Assembly (NCBI GenBank): GCA_949775045.1
Contig: OX459109.1
Span: 1,691,608 to 1,755,607 of the forward strand
Direction of reading: 5' to 3'
DNA length: 64,000 nucleotides
DNA from: Metridium senile
Lineage: Eukaryota; Cnidaria; Anthozoa; Actiniaria; Metridiidae
Part shown: positions 37,951-64,000 of the stretch, in pieces
Numbering within the stretch: the stretch's first letter is position 1
Layout of the letters: each line of letters starts with the position of its first letter
Notes under the pieces: generated by a model
What the model was told of the DNA's origin: nothing
Seen by the model: only the letters and a program-made list of their open reading frames with translations
The model's database searches: none
Position numbers and translations under genes: made by a program

Positions 37951-40269
37951 TTGAGTAACTGATTTATTGAAATGTTTGTGCATTTTTTTCAACAATATAA
38001 TCAAGCTTTTAAATATTTATAACGTTATAATAATAAAAGATTGTTGTTGTTGTTGTTGCATTGATTCCTGATTTGACGTCATTAATTATATTATATATAT
38101 ATATATTATAACTCTGAAATGAGATCGGAAACGGTCAATTTTATCTGTGCATGTGACCTTGGAATTACATTTGATTGACGTCTCGAAAACTTTATTTTTT
38201 CTTTAACTCTGATTGAAAGTCTCTAGTTATATCGCATGCACATGTGACAATCTTGTATACTGAAGGTTTGGCAGTTACTAGTAGACTTTTTAACTCATTC
38301 AATATATCTCGAAACGGAGTTAGTAAAATGAAATAAGCGACTTAATTTAGCCTAAATTTCCTAAATTAAGGTAATCTTTAAATAAAGCAAATAAAGATAT
38401 ATTTTTTTCGATTACAAAAAACGGACAACGGTAAACAACTAAATTTAGTAATCTTTAAAAAGTGTAAATAGAGATATATTTTTCGATTACAAAAACGGAC
38501 AAGAGTAAACAAAAAAAAAGCACTGTTGAAGACAAGACATTGTCATTAGTACAGATGGGTGGCACGCTATATGAGGTGTTTTCTAAAATAATTATTATTT
38601 TGAAGACCTTTTCCTGTTACTTCATTAAATGTTTTTGATCATTTTCAAAAACAATTGCACAAAAAAAAGTAAAATTTTAGTCATCTCAAGTTTCTGTACT
38701 TAAATATTGTCGTATTTCAGTTCTAGATCTCATCGGGTTTTTTTTCACCTGTTCATTGATATTTAGATTTCTACACCATAAAAGCTTATGAAAATACTGA
38801 TTTTATTTACATTGCCCCCGTTAATAAATAAGAAGTGCCCTTGCTTATTTGACAATTAAAATGCTAATTTTTAACTTTAAGTTTTTAATAACACTTGACT
38901 CGTGTACATATTGCTTTTTATTCGAAGTTTGAAAACCGGAGATACTTAAAACACTCCAGCCGACAAAGGCACAACAACTGAAACCAACTCTACCAACATA
39001 TAAACGAAGTAAGTGGTGTTTTTTTTACACATCTTAGCAAATTGAAATAATTATATTTTAAAATTAGTATTATTTGATGGCACTGAACCATTATTTACAG
39101 AATGTAATATTAACGTACTTTTGTTGAAATAAGACTTCATCAGAAAAAGTAAGTGTAATCTTCTATCGGCTGCAATCTCATTGTTGGGAGCGATGGCGAG
39201 CGTGTTTCAACATGGATTAGTTTTAATTATGGGAGATTTATAATCAAATACTAGGAGATTTAGCGAGGACACTAGCTCGAACCGTGAACACTTTGAGGGT
39301 TTTTTTGCTACTTTTTAAACCACATCCCATGAGCGAATAGATTAGAAATAAGATTTATTCTGAAAACTTAGTGCATGTATTTGAACTCACTGCTTCATCA
39401 TTTTTAGAGGTTTTGAAGCAGTAGAAGGTTCAGAAAATAATAACATGAAAAAAGTCAAGTGTTCACGGTTCGCGAGTATCCTCACTGTAACTGACAAATT
39501 ACTAATAAGATATTTTTTTTTATATTAAAGATAAATCGATTTGTTCAGTTAAATAAAATTAATGTAAATACGCCATTTGAAAGAGAGGAAAGGAACGGAT
39601 CAGGGAGGAGGGAGAAACAGCAAATATAAATAGGGAAGAGGGAGAAAAAGAGGGAAAACTAGAGGGAGAATTAGAATATAAAGGGAGGAGGGAGAGGGTC
39701 GATTTCACCTAATTTATTATTGAACTATAAGGTCTTATTGGACTGATTGTAATATTATTTGTGCCAATTTTATGCGAACAGCTTATCTCTGAAATACAAA
39801 CTATAAAATAGTTTGTACCATTTGCACTCTAAGGAATATATAGCCTCAATAACTTTTATTTAAAAAGAACAAAGAAAATCAGGGATGAATGGCCACCAAA
39901 TTTGGGGAGGAGGGATATCATAATCCATGCATGTTCCTCTTCCCTCCGTAATAAAGTGAAAATATACACAACGATAAGTAATACGCTGCGCACAGTTTGT
40001 AACGAGAACGTCAGACGGTTACCTATACAAAGAACTTGTTTCAATTCCCGCCTTGCATGAGAACTTAGAAGCTGTTTATCAGCTAGGCTCTTTTAGCTGC
40101 ACAAAGAATTCTAACGAACGACTTATTGATTTTGGCATTTTTTATCTAAGTTTTTTTTTATCTGTATTTGTGAAGAAATAACACGTTTGATCGAATCGTA
40201 TTTTGTTTCAACGACTTTAAACAAAATATGTAATATTTTGTACATTTATTTTGAAATTATGAGTTAATG

Positions 40270-40490
40270 TTACAGTGCGAATCACAAAACCGTGGGCACC
40301 CACAAATATTTTAGAAATCGTTTTCTGTCCGTTGAACAACTCAGAAACAACTATATCACCGCAAGAAGTTTGACTGATGTGTAGTATGATAAACTTTTTG
40401 TAGTTAGAGTTGTTTGTAAGTTGTTCAACGAACAATAAACGATTTCCAAAACATTTCTGGGTGCCCACGGTTTTTCGATTCGCACTGTAA
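40270..40490. mobile_element. MITE family G (GTGCGAATCACAAAACCGTG), copy 1
   Basis: Inverted ends around the arms ttgaacaactcagaaacaac and gttgtttgtaagttgttcaa. Copies at 58135-58355 and 61115-61318. Confidence 0.85.
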
Positions 40491-41520
40491 AACTATATGA
40501 TAATTTTCCTCAGATTCGATGATTATCAGAGAATAAAAACCCGATCAACTTTGTCTCAAGTTATAGTTTCTCGATTTTCGCTTCTCCTTTTGAATAGTTT
40601 TAAAATAATTTTTATTATTATCAAATACTTATCAATACTTATCCAGATTTCACTACACAGCTAGAAAAAAATCCTTATTTTGAATAACTAATTTATCAGT
40701 GTTTTGAAATAAACAATCCGTTTCTACGGTTCAATTTGAAAAGACTGCAACTGGGTTATGTCAAGTCATTAACGAAGATGTAATTAGTCAAGGCCAAAAA
40801 TACTGCCCATGCAGACAATTATTTTTCTACTGACGTACTGAGCTATTTAAACATCATTATTTTCATATTTAAGGTAAGAAAAGTTTGGTTTATCTCATGT
40901 CTTAATTGTCATGTGTGACGAAGTCAAACATCTGATCAATAATTCATTAATAATTTCGTTTGAGGTGGCGGTGAAATCGAGTTTAGCATTTCTTTTCAAA
41001 AGGACTAAAAATGAACGCTTCCATGTGAAAATTTCAATTAAGCAATATATATAGCAACCGAGCTCGGGCTCAAAAAAATCTCTTTATTGAGTCTGAAATT
41101 TTGAATAGTATATATATGCACTTTTTTGATTTATATATAACAAAGGATTTGAATTCGGTTTATAAGTAGTTAATTAAATAGTTGAACTTCTTTTGTAATT
41201 GTTAGTCATATTTTTAGTTCGGCAGAGCGATATGTTTGGACAGCAAACTTTATATTCAATATTTCATTTCGAGAATTTTAACTGAGTAGCGGTGGGGACA
41301 ACGGAGCGAAAATTTTCAACGTATTGCGGAATGCAGTTTGAGGAAGGTAAACCAAGACTAAACTGTTTAAACTGTAAAAGTTTTTTTTATGATTAATTAT
41401 GATCTTGTTGGTTCTCACTGGATATTTGAAAATCATATTCAGTGATTTTTATTCTTGTTCTTCCACTGTCGGCATTGCTTTGTTCTTGTTCTTGTTCTAA
41501 ACTGGTGAACTGTTGTATTT

Positions 41521-41760
41521 AGGATACGGTCCACGTTCGCGGGGGGCTAAGTTAAATTAAAATTGTTCAGCGGGTCATTTTACAATAATAATAGACAAAT
41601 TATATAACAGAGAATCAGACTGTGTATGTTTTTTTTTTACGAAAAAGAATATCTGTAACCAATGCTCCACGTAAAACCTCAAAATCGAGCGCTTTTATTG
41701 CAAAAGTACAAGTCCAAAAGTTCTTACTACTTCGCCGACCGATATCTGCATTAAGTTAAC
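41521..41760. mobile_element. Left-arm fragment of the TTAA MITE of 11684-12402
   Basis: Shares ggtccacgttcgcgggg, aacagagaat, accaatgctccacg and ctactacttcgccg in the same order, then stops near the centre of the full element. Confidence 0.7.
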
Positions 41761-42989
41761 GTGAACTGTTGTTCTTGTTTTTCAACATTTCCTTTTTCTT
41801 TCGACGGATCCACTTTTTGTCGTCTTGTTCGTATTTATCATCTTGTTGTTGTTATGATGGTGGTTGTTGTTCTGCTGTTTTCTTCAGCTTCTTCTTCGTC
41901 TTCTATATCTTCTCAGTATTTCTTGAAAGTACAGTTTGTTGCCCTGAATTTCGTGCCATTCCAGTTTGTAAGCTAATACTATTTCTTCTCTATTAGGGAC
42001 ACAAGCTCTCTGATATTTTATCATAAAAAAACAAACAATTTAATTGATAACACACTGAAATATTTTCATTTGATAAAGAATATTAGAACATTTTCGACAG
42101 CAACTTTGTGCCCGGATTCGTGCTGCGTTATAAAAGTGCATTTTTAAAACGTAGTTAATAATTAGATAAGTTAGATAAAATAAATTATAAACACATTTTA
42201 ATTCTTTTAACGATATTTTCCGCTTGCATTTGTATTGTTGCTTGTTTTATTTTTTGAGAATTTGAGAATATGAACTGATTTAATATATTGAAGTGTGTCG
42301 TTTCAAAGTCCTGCTACTTATCAACTTAATTTGCATGGAAACTATCTGCAAATGCGAATTTATCTGCCGTAGTGTTCCATAACGAAAGCAATAATTGATT
42401 CAAAAGACGAACGGAATTCATAACATGTGTCTTTTCAAACAATTTACAGCCATAATTTTGTTTATTAAACAGCCATTGCTGTTCAGTGTATTCAAGCTTT
42501 TTGTAATCACTGGTATTTGCGTGCATGGCACGATACTGGGCGCCTTATCTTAAAACGGACTGAATATTATGTTCTAATATTCTTGCAAATATCAAAATTG
42601 TTGAACATTCAAGGGTTGTAGAATGAAATTACACTCTCTAACTATCGTCAATAATAATATCCTTTTTTGTTATTTGGGAATATGCGATGTAGATTGGCTT
42701 CATTTTCAAGCCAAGGTCAGTTTACTGCGCATGCATGCAGTAAAAGATCTTTGGCAGAAAAAACTCCACTACTCTGTCGACAATTGCTTCTCTTCGAAGA
42801 ACCAGTACATGTTTAGGCCCATCAAAACATGCATACAGAAGCTAAATGTTCACGGTTTTATCTGTAGTCTTTGTTTCTCTGAAATATCAAATAGCCTTCC
42901 CTAAAAATGAGTTTACATTTTTGTTGGCACGAAAACGGACAACATACGAGTATTCTTTGTCTTACGTGTTTAATATTTTTTCAAATTAA

Positions 42990-43715
42990 ATATTATACAG
43001 TTTTACAGTTTTTTTCTTCCTCAGATTCTCCTTCTCAAATCAAATTTCAATGCTCATTAAATCAAATTAAATATTACAGTTTTACAGTAAAAAATTATTC
43101 TTTTCTTCCTTCCTCAGTTTCTCCTTCTCAATTCAAATTTTATTGCTCATTAAATCAAATTAAGGAGGCTCGAAACGGTTTTTTGACCGCGCGCGCAATA
43201 TCGCCAATTTTACAAGACCCCTCTGACGCGTACAAAATGTATTTTTATTAATAACAACACAATGAAATGGTAGATTTTTGTTCCAATTAAGGTTTAGATT
43301 TAGTAGATCCATTTTAAGAAAAATCTGTAGTGAAAAACCCTTTATATCTAGAAAAAAATCATTTTTTTAATATTTTAAACGTCTCGCATAACAGATTTTT
43401 TATATTTTTCCTCAGTTGCAAGAACAGGTAGGGAACTAGACATGTGCAAGTTCAAAAATACTTTCACCTTAAGGATTTGGAGATATCAGCTTTAATAAAG
43501 GAATTTCAAATTTTAACAGCGGCCAGCTGTTGTCATGACAACGTCAAACGCAATAATTTAAAAAAAATTGATATCCTAGATCCATAAGCTTCAAAATGAT
43601 ATATCGGTTGACTATGTAGTTTCGCAATAATGCTGCATAACATGCAATATAAAGTAGGTATATACAGAAACCATTTCGAGCCTCCTTAAACATTATAGTT
43701 TTACAGTAAAAAATA
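42990..43715. repeat. ~85-bp tandem repeat split by a TTAA element
   Basis: Units with acagttttacag, ttcctcag, ttctccttctcaa and gctcattaaatcaaattaa occur twice. The second unit resumes at 43686 after the inserted element. Confidence 0.8.
43160..43689. mobile_element. TTAA-flanked element inserted in a tandem repeat
   Basis: TTAA then ggaggctcgaaacgg at the left; ccatttcgagcctcc then TTAA at the right. Inverted ends are about 15 bp. No ORF of note. The neighbouring repeat unit gives the empty site with a single TTAA. Confidence 0.85.
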
Positions 43716-43905
43716 CACTAAATTAATTGCCATGCATATACAAATAGTATTTTTAAAATTTTACATATAAAAGTTGAGCCTGAGGGCTAAGTTAACTGGT
43801 ACGTTTTCTAGTTATTATATAGGGAATATAGAAGAAAGTTAATGAGAATTATGTCAGGTAGTGTTAATTTATATTTTTAGAAGAAAGTTAAAACTAGTAA
43901 TTACA

Positions 43906-44174
43906 TTCTCCTTCTCCTTCTCCTTCTCCTTCTCCTTCTCCTTCTCCTTCTCCTTCTCCTTCTCCTTCTCCTTCTCCTTCTCCTTCTCCTTCTCCTTCTC
44001 CTTCTCCTTCTCCTTCTCCTTCTCCTTCTCCTTCTCCTTCTCCTTCTCCTTCTCCTTCTCCTTCTCCTTCTCCTTCTCCTTCTCCTTCTCCTTCTCCTTC
44101 TCCTTCTCCTTCTCCTTCTCCTTCTCCTTCTCCTTCTCCTTCTCCTTCTCCTTCTCCTTCTCCTTCTCCTTCTC
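43906..44174. repeat. TTCTCC hexamer array before the ASIC start exon
   Basis: About 45 perfect hexamers, all pyrimidine on the gene strand, ending 22 bp before the acceptor AG at 44195-44196. Confidence 0.95.
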
Positions 44175-44216
44175 ATACATTTTGTCTATTTTTCAGCGAG
44201 AAAACAGCAAAAGAAA

Positions 44217-55156
<10,940 letters not shown>

Positions 55157-55244
55157 ACTAAAATATAATATTTTTTTGTCAGCGTGAATGCCTTATTTCA
55201 CTATGGCGTCACGGTTTGTTTACAAGGACAAAAATGGTAAAGAT

Positions 55245-55485
55245 TTAAGGCCCGGGCAAACTGTTACAACATTTGCTTCAACATCCGCTCGATTGTGTTG
55301 AATGGCAATGTTGAAACGCTTTTAAACTATTTCAATATCAATTCAACATCGATTCAACACGTTTCTCCGGGACGTTTCTACAATGTTGAAAGACTTAAAA
55401 AGCGTTTAAATATTGCCATTCAACAAAAATCGAACGGATGCCGTTGACGCAAATGTTGAAACCGTTTGCCCGGGCCTTTAGGCTA
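55245..55485. mobile_element. MITE family B, copy 3
   Basis: Ends ggcccgggcaaactgtt and aaccgtttgcccgggcc. Confidence 0.85.
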
Positions 55486-56796
55486 AATGTTTCAGTCTTA
55501 GGTCAGTAAAAACTAAAACGGTCATTTTTCTTCCACGGGCGAGGCAAAATCATGAATAGAGCGAATTCATGATAATGTAGTTTTTAAACAAGAGATTTCT
55601 TCATTGACAATTTATTTACTTGAGAAGTTTTAATTGACAAAGAGGTTTTGCTAGGACAGCTACCGTGCTTGGCAGAGATATCTTTAAAAAGCACGGACTG
55701 CTCGATAGCATGCGCGACTTTTGCCAGGTGAAATGGCGCCAAACATTAATTTGCGCGTCCGCGCTTATTTGAAAAGCAAACTTGACTTCCGCCAGATGAA
55801 ATGGCGCTAAAAATTGGCACATTTGTTATGTCAACTGGTTTAAATAATGGGTTAAAAACCCAAAAAAACGGTTTGAAGTTAATTTATCCGTGTGAAGTTC
55901 TGCAAGGGCTCGAGCAGTTCGTTTCTTTTAATTTCTTTTTATTCTGGAGTAAAAATAAATAAGCTTAAAGAAATCTCTGCCAACTTGCAGCGTAGACGGT
56001 AAAAGCATGTAGACGGTAAAAACTGTCGACATTCGCGATTATTTTAGTCAGATCGCGAAAGTACATCGTATACAAACATTAAAAGCCTACTTACTTTTTG
56101 GACGTTAAGGTAGTAGGATTGGATAACAAACTTGTCATTTTTTACCGTTTCTGAATGCTTTATAAAAATTCAATTCAGTTTAGCTGGGTTAAACTTCCAT
56201 TCTTTCACGAACAACAGAATAAACAGCGAAAAACCTTGTATCCAAGCATGCTATTTTTGTTGAAATTTGAGAGAAAACTCAACACTGTGACCTCTAGGGC
56301 GCGATGTTGACAAGTAATTTAGTAATCACGATATACTTAGAACCAAAAAAATCCTTCTTTTAAACACATATTTTGATTATAAAACACTTTAGGAAAGTAT
56401 TTAATATCAAGCTACAAAGGTTTTAGACTTCCAGCAGTAGTTTAGGCCTTGTTTTTAACAGATGAAATCGAAAAGATCAAGTTTCAAATATTGCGTTACA
56501 CGTTGTTAAGCATTACGTCATGTGTTTATACCTCGTGTTGCTTCGGAGTCGCTTCGTAATACAAATCGCGAATTTGTCATTGATATTCGGGCTTTTACGG
56601 GCTTTTATCGATTGGGTATCGAAGCAGCATTGACTTCCTTTGACATGAAACAAAATGGCGGATATTCGACGTGATTTAAGCTTTTGACGGCCAATTTAAA
56701 CGGTGTATTATGGAATCAATGGTGTTGTAATGACTGTAAAATTCATGAAACTTAACAGAAAAATTTGAAACTTGTTAAACATGTAATTTAGGGATA

Positions 56797-56931
56797 AAGA
56801 AAGGTTTTCACCGCAGCCCGGAACGAAAGAATCAATAGCCAAATTGTACGAACCATTTTAAGTCAAATATCGCTCATTTTTAAAATTTAAGTCCTTTTGC
56901 TCCGGGCTGCGGTGAAAAGTTTCCTTTTTTA
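56797..56931. mobile_element. Palindromic MITE
   Basis: Arms ttttcaccgcagcccggaac and gctccgggctgcggtgaaaa. Confidence 0.85.
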
Positions 56932-57466
56932 ATGTAGTTTATGGATATGATAATCGTTTGTTTAACAGAAATAATAGTATCAAGTTATTTTGAGAAAAGT
57001 CTGATTTCAACTCTGGGTTTCCTGTGCCATATTGACACCTTAGCTGTGAAATTTCACACCTTTCTTTACATTTCTGAAAAGTAAATTTTATCTTCTTTGC
57101 TGCTATGAAATTAAGATGAATATAAAGGTTTTTATAATTTTAAACATTTTCCATAAAAAATCAATTTTATCCAATCCTACCACCTTAATCCTTGTCAAAG
57201 TAAAAAATTGAAATCCATTTTCAGTTCCATCAGTCAGTAGAATAAACCATGCTAGTGAAAAACAAGAAACAATGCGACCTTGTTTGAAGAAGTCTTTCCA
57301 TACTTTTGGATAAAATTGCACTAAAGTTTCATACTTACTAAATAAGTCAAATTTTGTGGTTAATAGCAGCTGAAGGAGACTTCGTACTGCTTGAGACATA
57401 TAATATTATCAGTGGACTGAACGCACAGCAACGAAGCATAATACAGCAGAATTTACACTTCTGCAC

Positions 57467-57850
57467 GCTTATAATAACATGTTGAGTGCGGTGCAATGCT
57501 CATTTGCACGTGCGAATGAATCGGGAGGGGAGATAAGATGCTGGTCTAGCTCATTAGCGTGTTATTTTGCTCACTGATTAGCACGCTTATTACATGTTGA
57601 AACAGTGTAATGTTGATTGGTCTCTTGTTCATTTGCACGTGCGAATGAATCGGGAGGTGAGATAAGATGCTGGTCTAATTAGCGTGCTATTTTTCTCACT
57701 GATTAGCACGCTTATAATTAACATGTTGAAACAGTGCAATGTTTATTTCTCTCTATTGTTCATTTGCTTGTGGGATTTAATCGGGAAGTGAGATAAGAAG
57801 CTGTTCTTGTTAGCATAACATCATATCACTAGCATGTTATTTTTCACACT
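57467..57850. repeat. ~130-bp tandem repeat, three units
   Basis: Units with cgcttataataacatgttg, catttgcacgtgcgaatgaa and gggaggtgagataagatgct; the third is degenerate. Confidence 0.85.
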
Positions 57851-58134
57851 AAGATTTGGAAATTGAAATCGTTCAAAAATTAAACATACCTGTACATAGA
57901 AACAAAATGAAATATAGGGGGTAGGGTGGTATACAACTGATAGGCCGTGTATAGCTGTCCCTACCCACCCCCTACGGGGAGAAACGGGGGAGGCTGTACA
58001 AAGGTTTACTCTAGCAATTTTGTCGCTCGATAAAAGCAGCGATTTCAGCAAGTCGCACTATATTTGGAGCTGCGGTTAAAATCGCCATTGAAATCGTTGC
58101 TCAAATCATGCGACAATATTGCTAGTGTGAACGG

Positions 58135-58355
58135 GCCGTACAGTGCTAATCAAAAAACCATGGGCACCCAGAAATATTTTAGAAATCGTTTATTATTCGT
58201 TGATAGAAACAGCTAAATCACCGCAAGAAGTTTGACTGATGTGTAGTTATGATAAACTTTTTGTAGTTAGAGTTGTTTGTGTGTTGTTCAACGAACAATA
58301 AACTATTTCTAAAATATTTAGGGGTGCCCACGGTTATTCTATTCGCACTGTAACA
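58135..58355. mobile_element. MITE family G, copy 2
   Basis: Same inverted ends as 40270-40490 (acagtgctaatcaaaaaacc / attcgcactgtaa). Confidence 0.85.
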
Positions 58356-58564
58356 AGGCAGTATAATATATATATAAAACCACTATATATCACGTGCATT
58401 ATAAATTCAAAAGTAGAATCACCGGTTTGTTCGGACTATAATACAATACTGAATAACAGACCACAGCAAGGGTGTTTTAGTATTGCACCATTGGCAATTG
58501 TATATGTATTGAAAGATGTATACAATTTGATAATATAAATAGACAATAAAATTGCAAACCATTA

Positions 58565-58675
58565 AAATTGATAATGATAATGATGTGGTTATTGTTGATG
58601 ACGATGATTTCTGAAAAGCCCTGTTAAGGGACGAAGTATTAAATTTATATTACATTACATTACAATACATGATGA
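58565..58675 (+). mobile_element. Solo CR1/L2-like LINE 3' tail
   Basis: ctgaaaagccctgttaaggg matches the tail of the 51377 LINE fragment and ends in an ATTAC then GAT array. Confidence 0.5.
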
Positions 58676-58970
58676 TGATGATGATTATGATGATAGTGAC
58701 GATGCTGTGTTGTTGATGGTGATGCCTATAGTGATGACGTTGACAAGTTTGTGATAATACGATGTCGATGTCGTTGACCGCAGAAACGCAAACGACGATG
58801 TTAGTCGTAATGACAAAAAGGATGATGATGTTGATGATGATGATGATATTTCAAATGCATATGACGATAAAAATGATGATACACTGATAATGATAATGAT
58901 AAAAGTGATGATGATAACGATGATGACGAATGTAAATATGATAAAAAGGATAAGGAGGATGATAATGATA
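58676..58970. repeat. GAT triplet array
   Basis: Degenerate array abutting the last CCDC112-like coding exon (3' UTR side). Confidence 0.85.
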
Positions 58971-58991
58971 CAGTAATTCTCTTCTTGGTTA

Positions 58992-62979
<3,988 letters not shown>

Positions 62980-63376
62980 CTGTAACAATGTTAGATAGAA
63001 GATGAGAATCTATATTACAAAACTGCAGATTTATTTATATTTATGTAAATTATATATAATAATCTTAAGGAGACCTCTTTCACATTAGCATATTGGTTTC
63101 CAGAGGCCTCCTTGCCATATTACACCATTTAATATTTTTGTTTCTATCTACTTATTGCCTTGTAATTTTCTTATATATAACATTATTTCAAAAACTCATT
63201 AATAATTCATGAGAAATTTTCAAAAGAAATCGTGACCGTGACGAGTGTTTTAACTGAAGTTATAGATTCACCCTAATTTACATAAACTTTAACCTTAATT
63301 TTCTCTAATAAACTTTCACAAATCCTTGATTTTTTTTACAAAAACACAAAGTATAGGTTGGAGTTTTTGAAGTCGT

Positions 63377-63475
63377 TCAATAAACTCGCAGATCGTGTTT
63401 TATCAGGTTTAAAACCACTTGGCTTCGCCGCGTGGTTTTAAATCCTGATAAAACACTCCTGCTCGTTTATTAAAC
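63377..63475. mobile_element. MITE family D, copy 2
   Basis: gttcaataaactcgcagatc through ctgctcgtttattaaac, as at 22429-22530. Confidence 0.85.
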
Positions 63476-63489
63476 ATTACATAATATAC

Positions 63490-63625
63490 ACCTAATTCAA
63501 AAAAGGTTGACGGGGCGAACGGCGATTGAAATTCGTATTGTCCACAGTCTCTTTCGGGACGTGCAATCGCCAATCACCAATTGCCGTTCGCCGTTCGCCC
63601 CGTCAACCTTTTTTGAATTAGGTGT
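63490..63625. mobile_element. Palindromic MITE
   Basis: Ends cacctaattcaaaaaaggtt and aaccttttttgaattaggtg; inner ggggcgaacggcg pairs with cgccgttcgcccc. Confidence 0.9.
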
Positions 63626-64000
63626 ATGTATACCTTGTAATATGGCAGAAACAATTAACAACAATAAACAAGAAAAAAACCCTGAATTTCATTAGTATTT
63701 CACTAGTATTTAACATTATAATTATAGACTATTAGATATCTTATGTATTTTATTGTATTTTTGTATATATAGTTTCTATTTTTCATTATAGTTTTTAGGG
63801 TTGTAATTTTAAATCATATATATTTTATACTTTCTTTTGTATACTCGTATTCTTATAATTTGTAAATTTATGTCCTTATTTGAGGTCCATCATGAAAAGC
63901 ACGGTGATGAGGTCTCCTTGTTAAATAAAGTTTTTAATTATTCATTCATTCATTAATTAATCCATAATCCCATCCATCCATTTATTCATTTACAAGCCAA

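Larger units (their letters stand above)
32828..44216. other. Intergenic region between EBP-like and ASIC-type genes
   Basis: 11.4 kb without a supportable coding exon. It holds two satellites (32843-33180 and 33338-33510), at least ten MITE copies and a TTAA element. An untranslated ASIC exon must lie here, because the start exon begins at a splice acceptor. Nothing recognised in about 37960-40260, 40490-41515 or 41765-42965. Confidence 0.6.
55157..58991. other. Tail-to-tail spacer ASIC/CCDC112-like
   Basis: No coding exon recognised. Contains MITE family B (55245-55485), a palindrome (56797-56931), a tandem repeat (57467-57850), MITE family G (58135-58355), a LINE tail (58565-58675) and a GAT array (58676-58990). 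Nothing recognised in 55490-56790. Confidence 0.6.
62986..64000. other. CCDC112-like intron, right edge
   Basis: No exon recognised. Contains MITE family D (63377-63475), a palindrome (63490-63625) and a possible LINE tail ending in an ATTC array (about 63870-64000). Confidence 0.5.

Noticed and set aside
42326..43251. Several ORFs of 66-114 aa upstream of the ASIC-type gene
   Set aside because: No family resemblance; parts overlap tandem repeat and the TTAA element.

Overview
This is a eukaryotic nuclear window, most likely from a cnidarian (anthozoan-like), though taxonomy is inferred. The evidence is six intron-rich animal genes with GT-AG introns, AT-rich DNA, abundant microsatellites, many short palindromic transposon relics, tRNA-derived SINE relics and CR1/L2-type LINE tails. 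There are no bacterial operons, CRISPR arrays or prophage genes. All gene models were assembled by hand from sequence; intron phases agree throughout each one.

Layout, left to right. (1) 1261-6870, minus: 5' part of FAN1, the Fanconi-associated nuclease, with UBZ4 finger, SAP-like and TPR-like parts; the nuclease domain lies off the left edge. (2) 7335-11045, plus: KXD1, a BORC/BLOC-1 lysosome-positioning subunit with a long acidic tail, head-to-head with FAN1. (3) 14134-28463, minus: complete 15-exon mitochondrial dimethylglycine dehydrogenase (DMGDH, 862 aa), tail-to-tail with KXD1. (4) 29299-32827, plus: 4-exon EXPERA/emopamil-binding (EBP-like) membrane protein, head-to-head with DMGDH. 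(5) 32828-44216: gene-free, rich in MITEs. (6) 44217-55156, plus: 11-exon DEG/ENaC/ASIC-type cation channel (530 aa). (7) 58992-62979, minus: last six exons of a CCDC112-like coiled-coil gene that runs off the right edge.

The genes do not form one pathway. They share two compact divergent promoters (6871-7334 and 28464-29298), and both promoters contain the same E2F-like nonamer. Introns and spacers hold at least a dozen palindromic MITE families, several present two to ten times, including TTAA-flanked elements with an in-window empty site. There is also a non-autonomous transposon carrying a Myb/SANT-like ORF, and a 1.3-kb long-inverted-repeat element.

The most interesting signals concern splicing and repeats. 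A 66-68 bp minisatellite sits in opposite orientations on either side of ASIC exons 4-8. Splice-acceptor segments are tandemly copied in FAN1 and DMGDH. GAT arrays lie directly behind several DMGDH 5' splice sites. A 269-bp pyrimidine hexamer array precedes the ASIC start exon. I did not find a convincing new multi-gene system.
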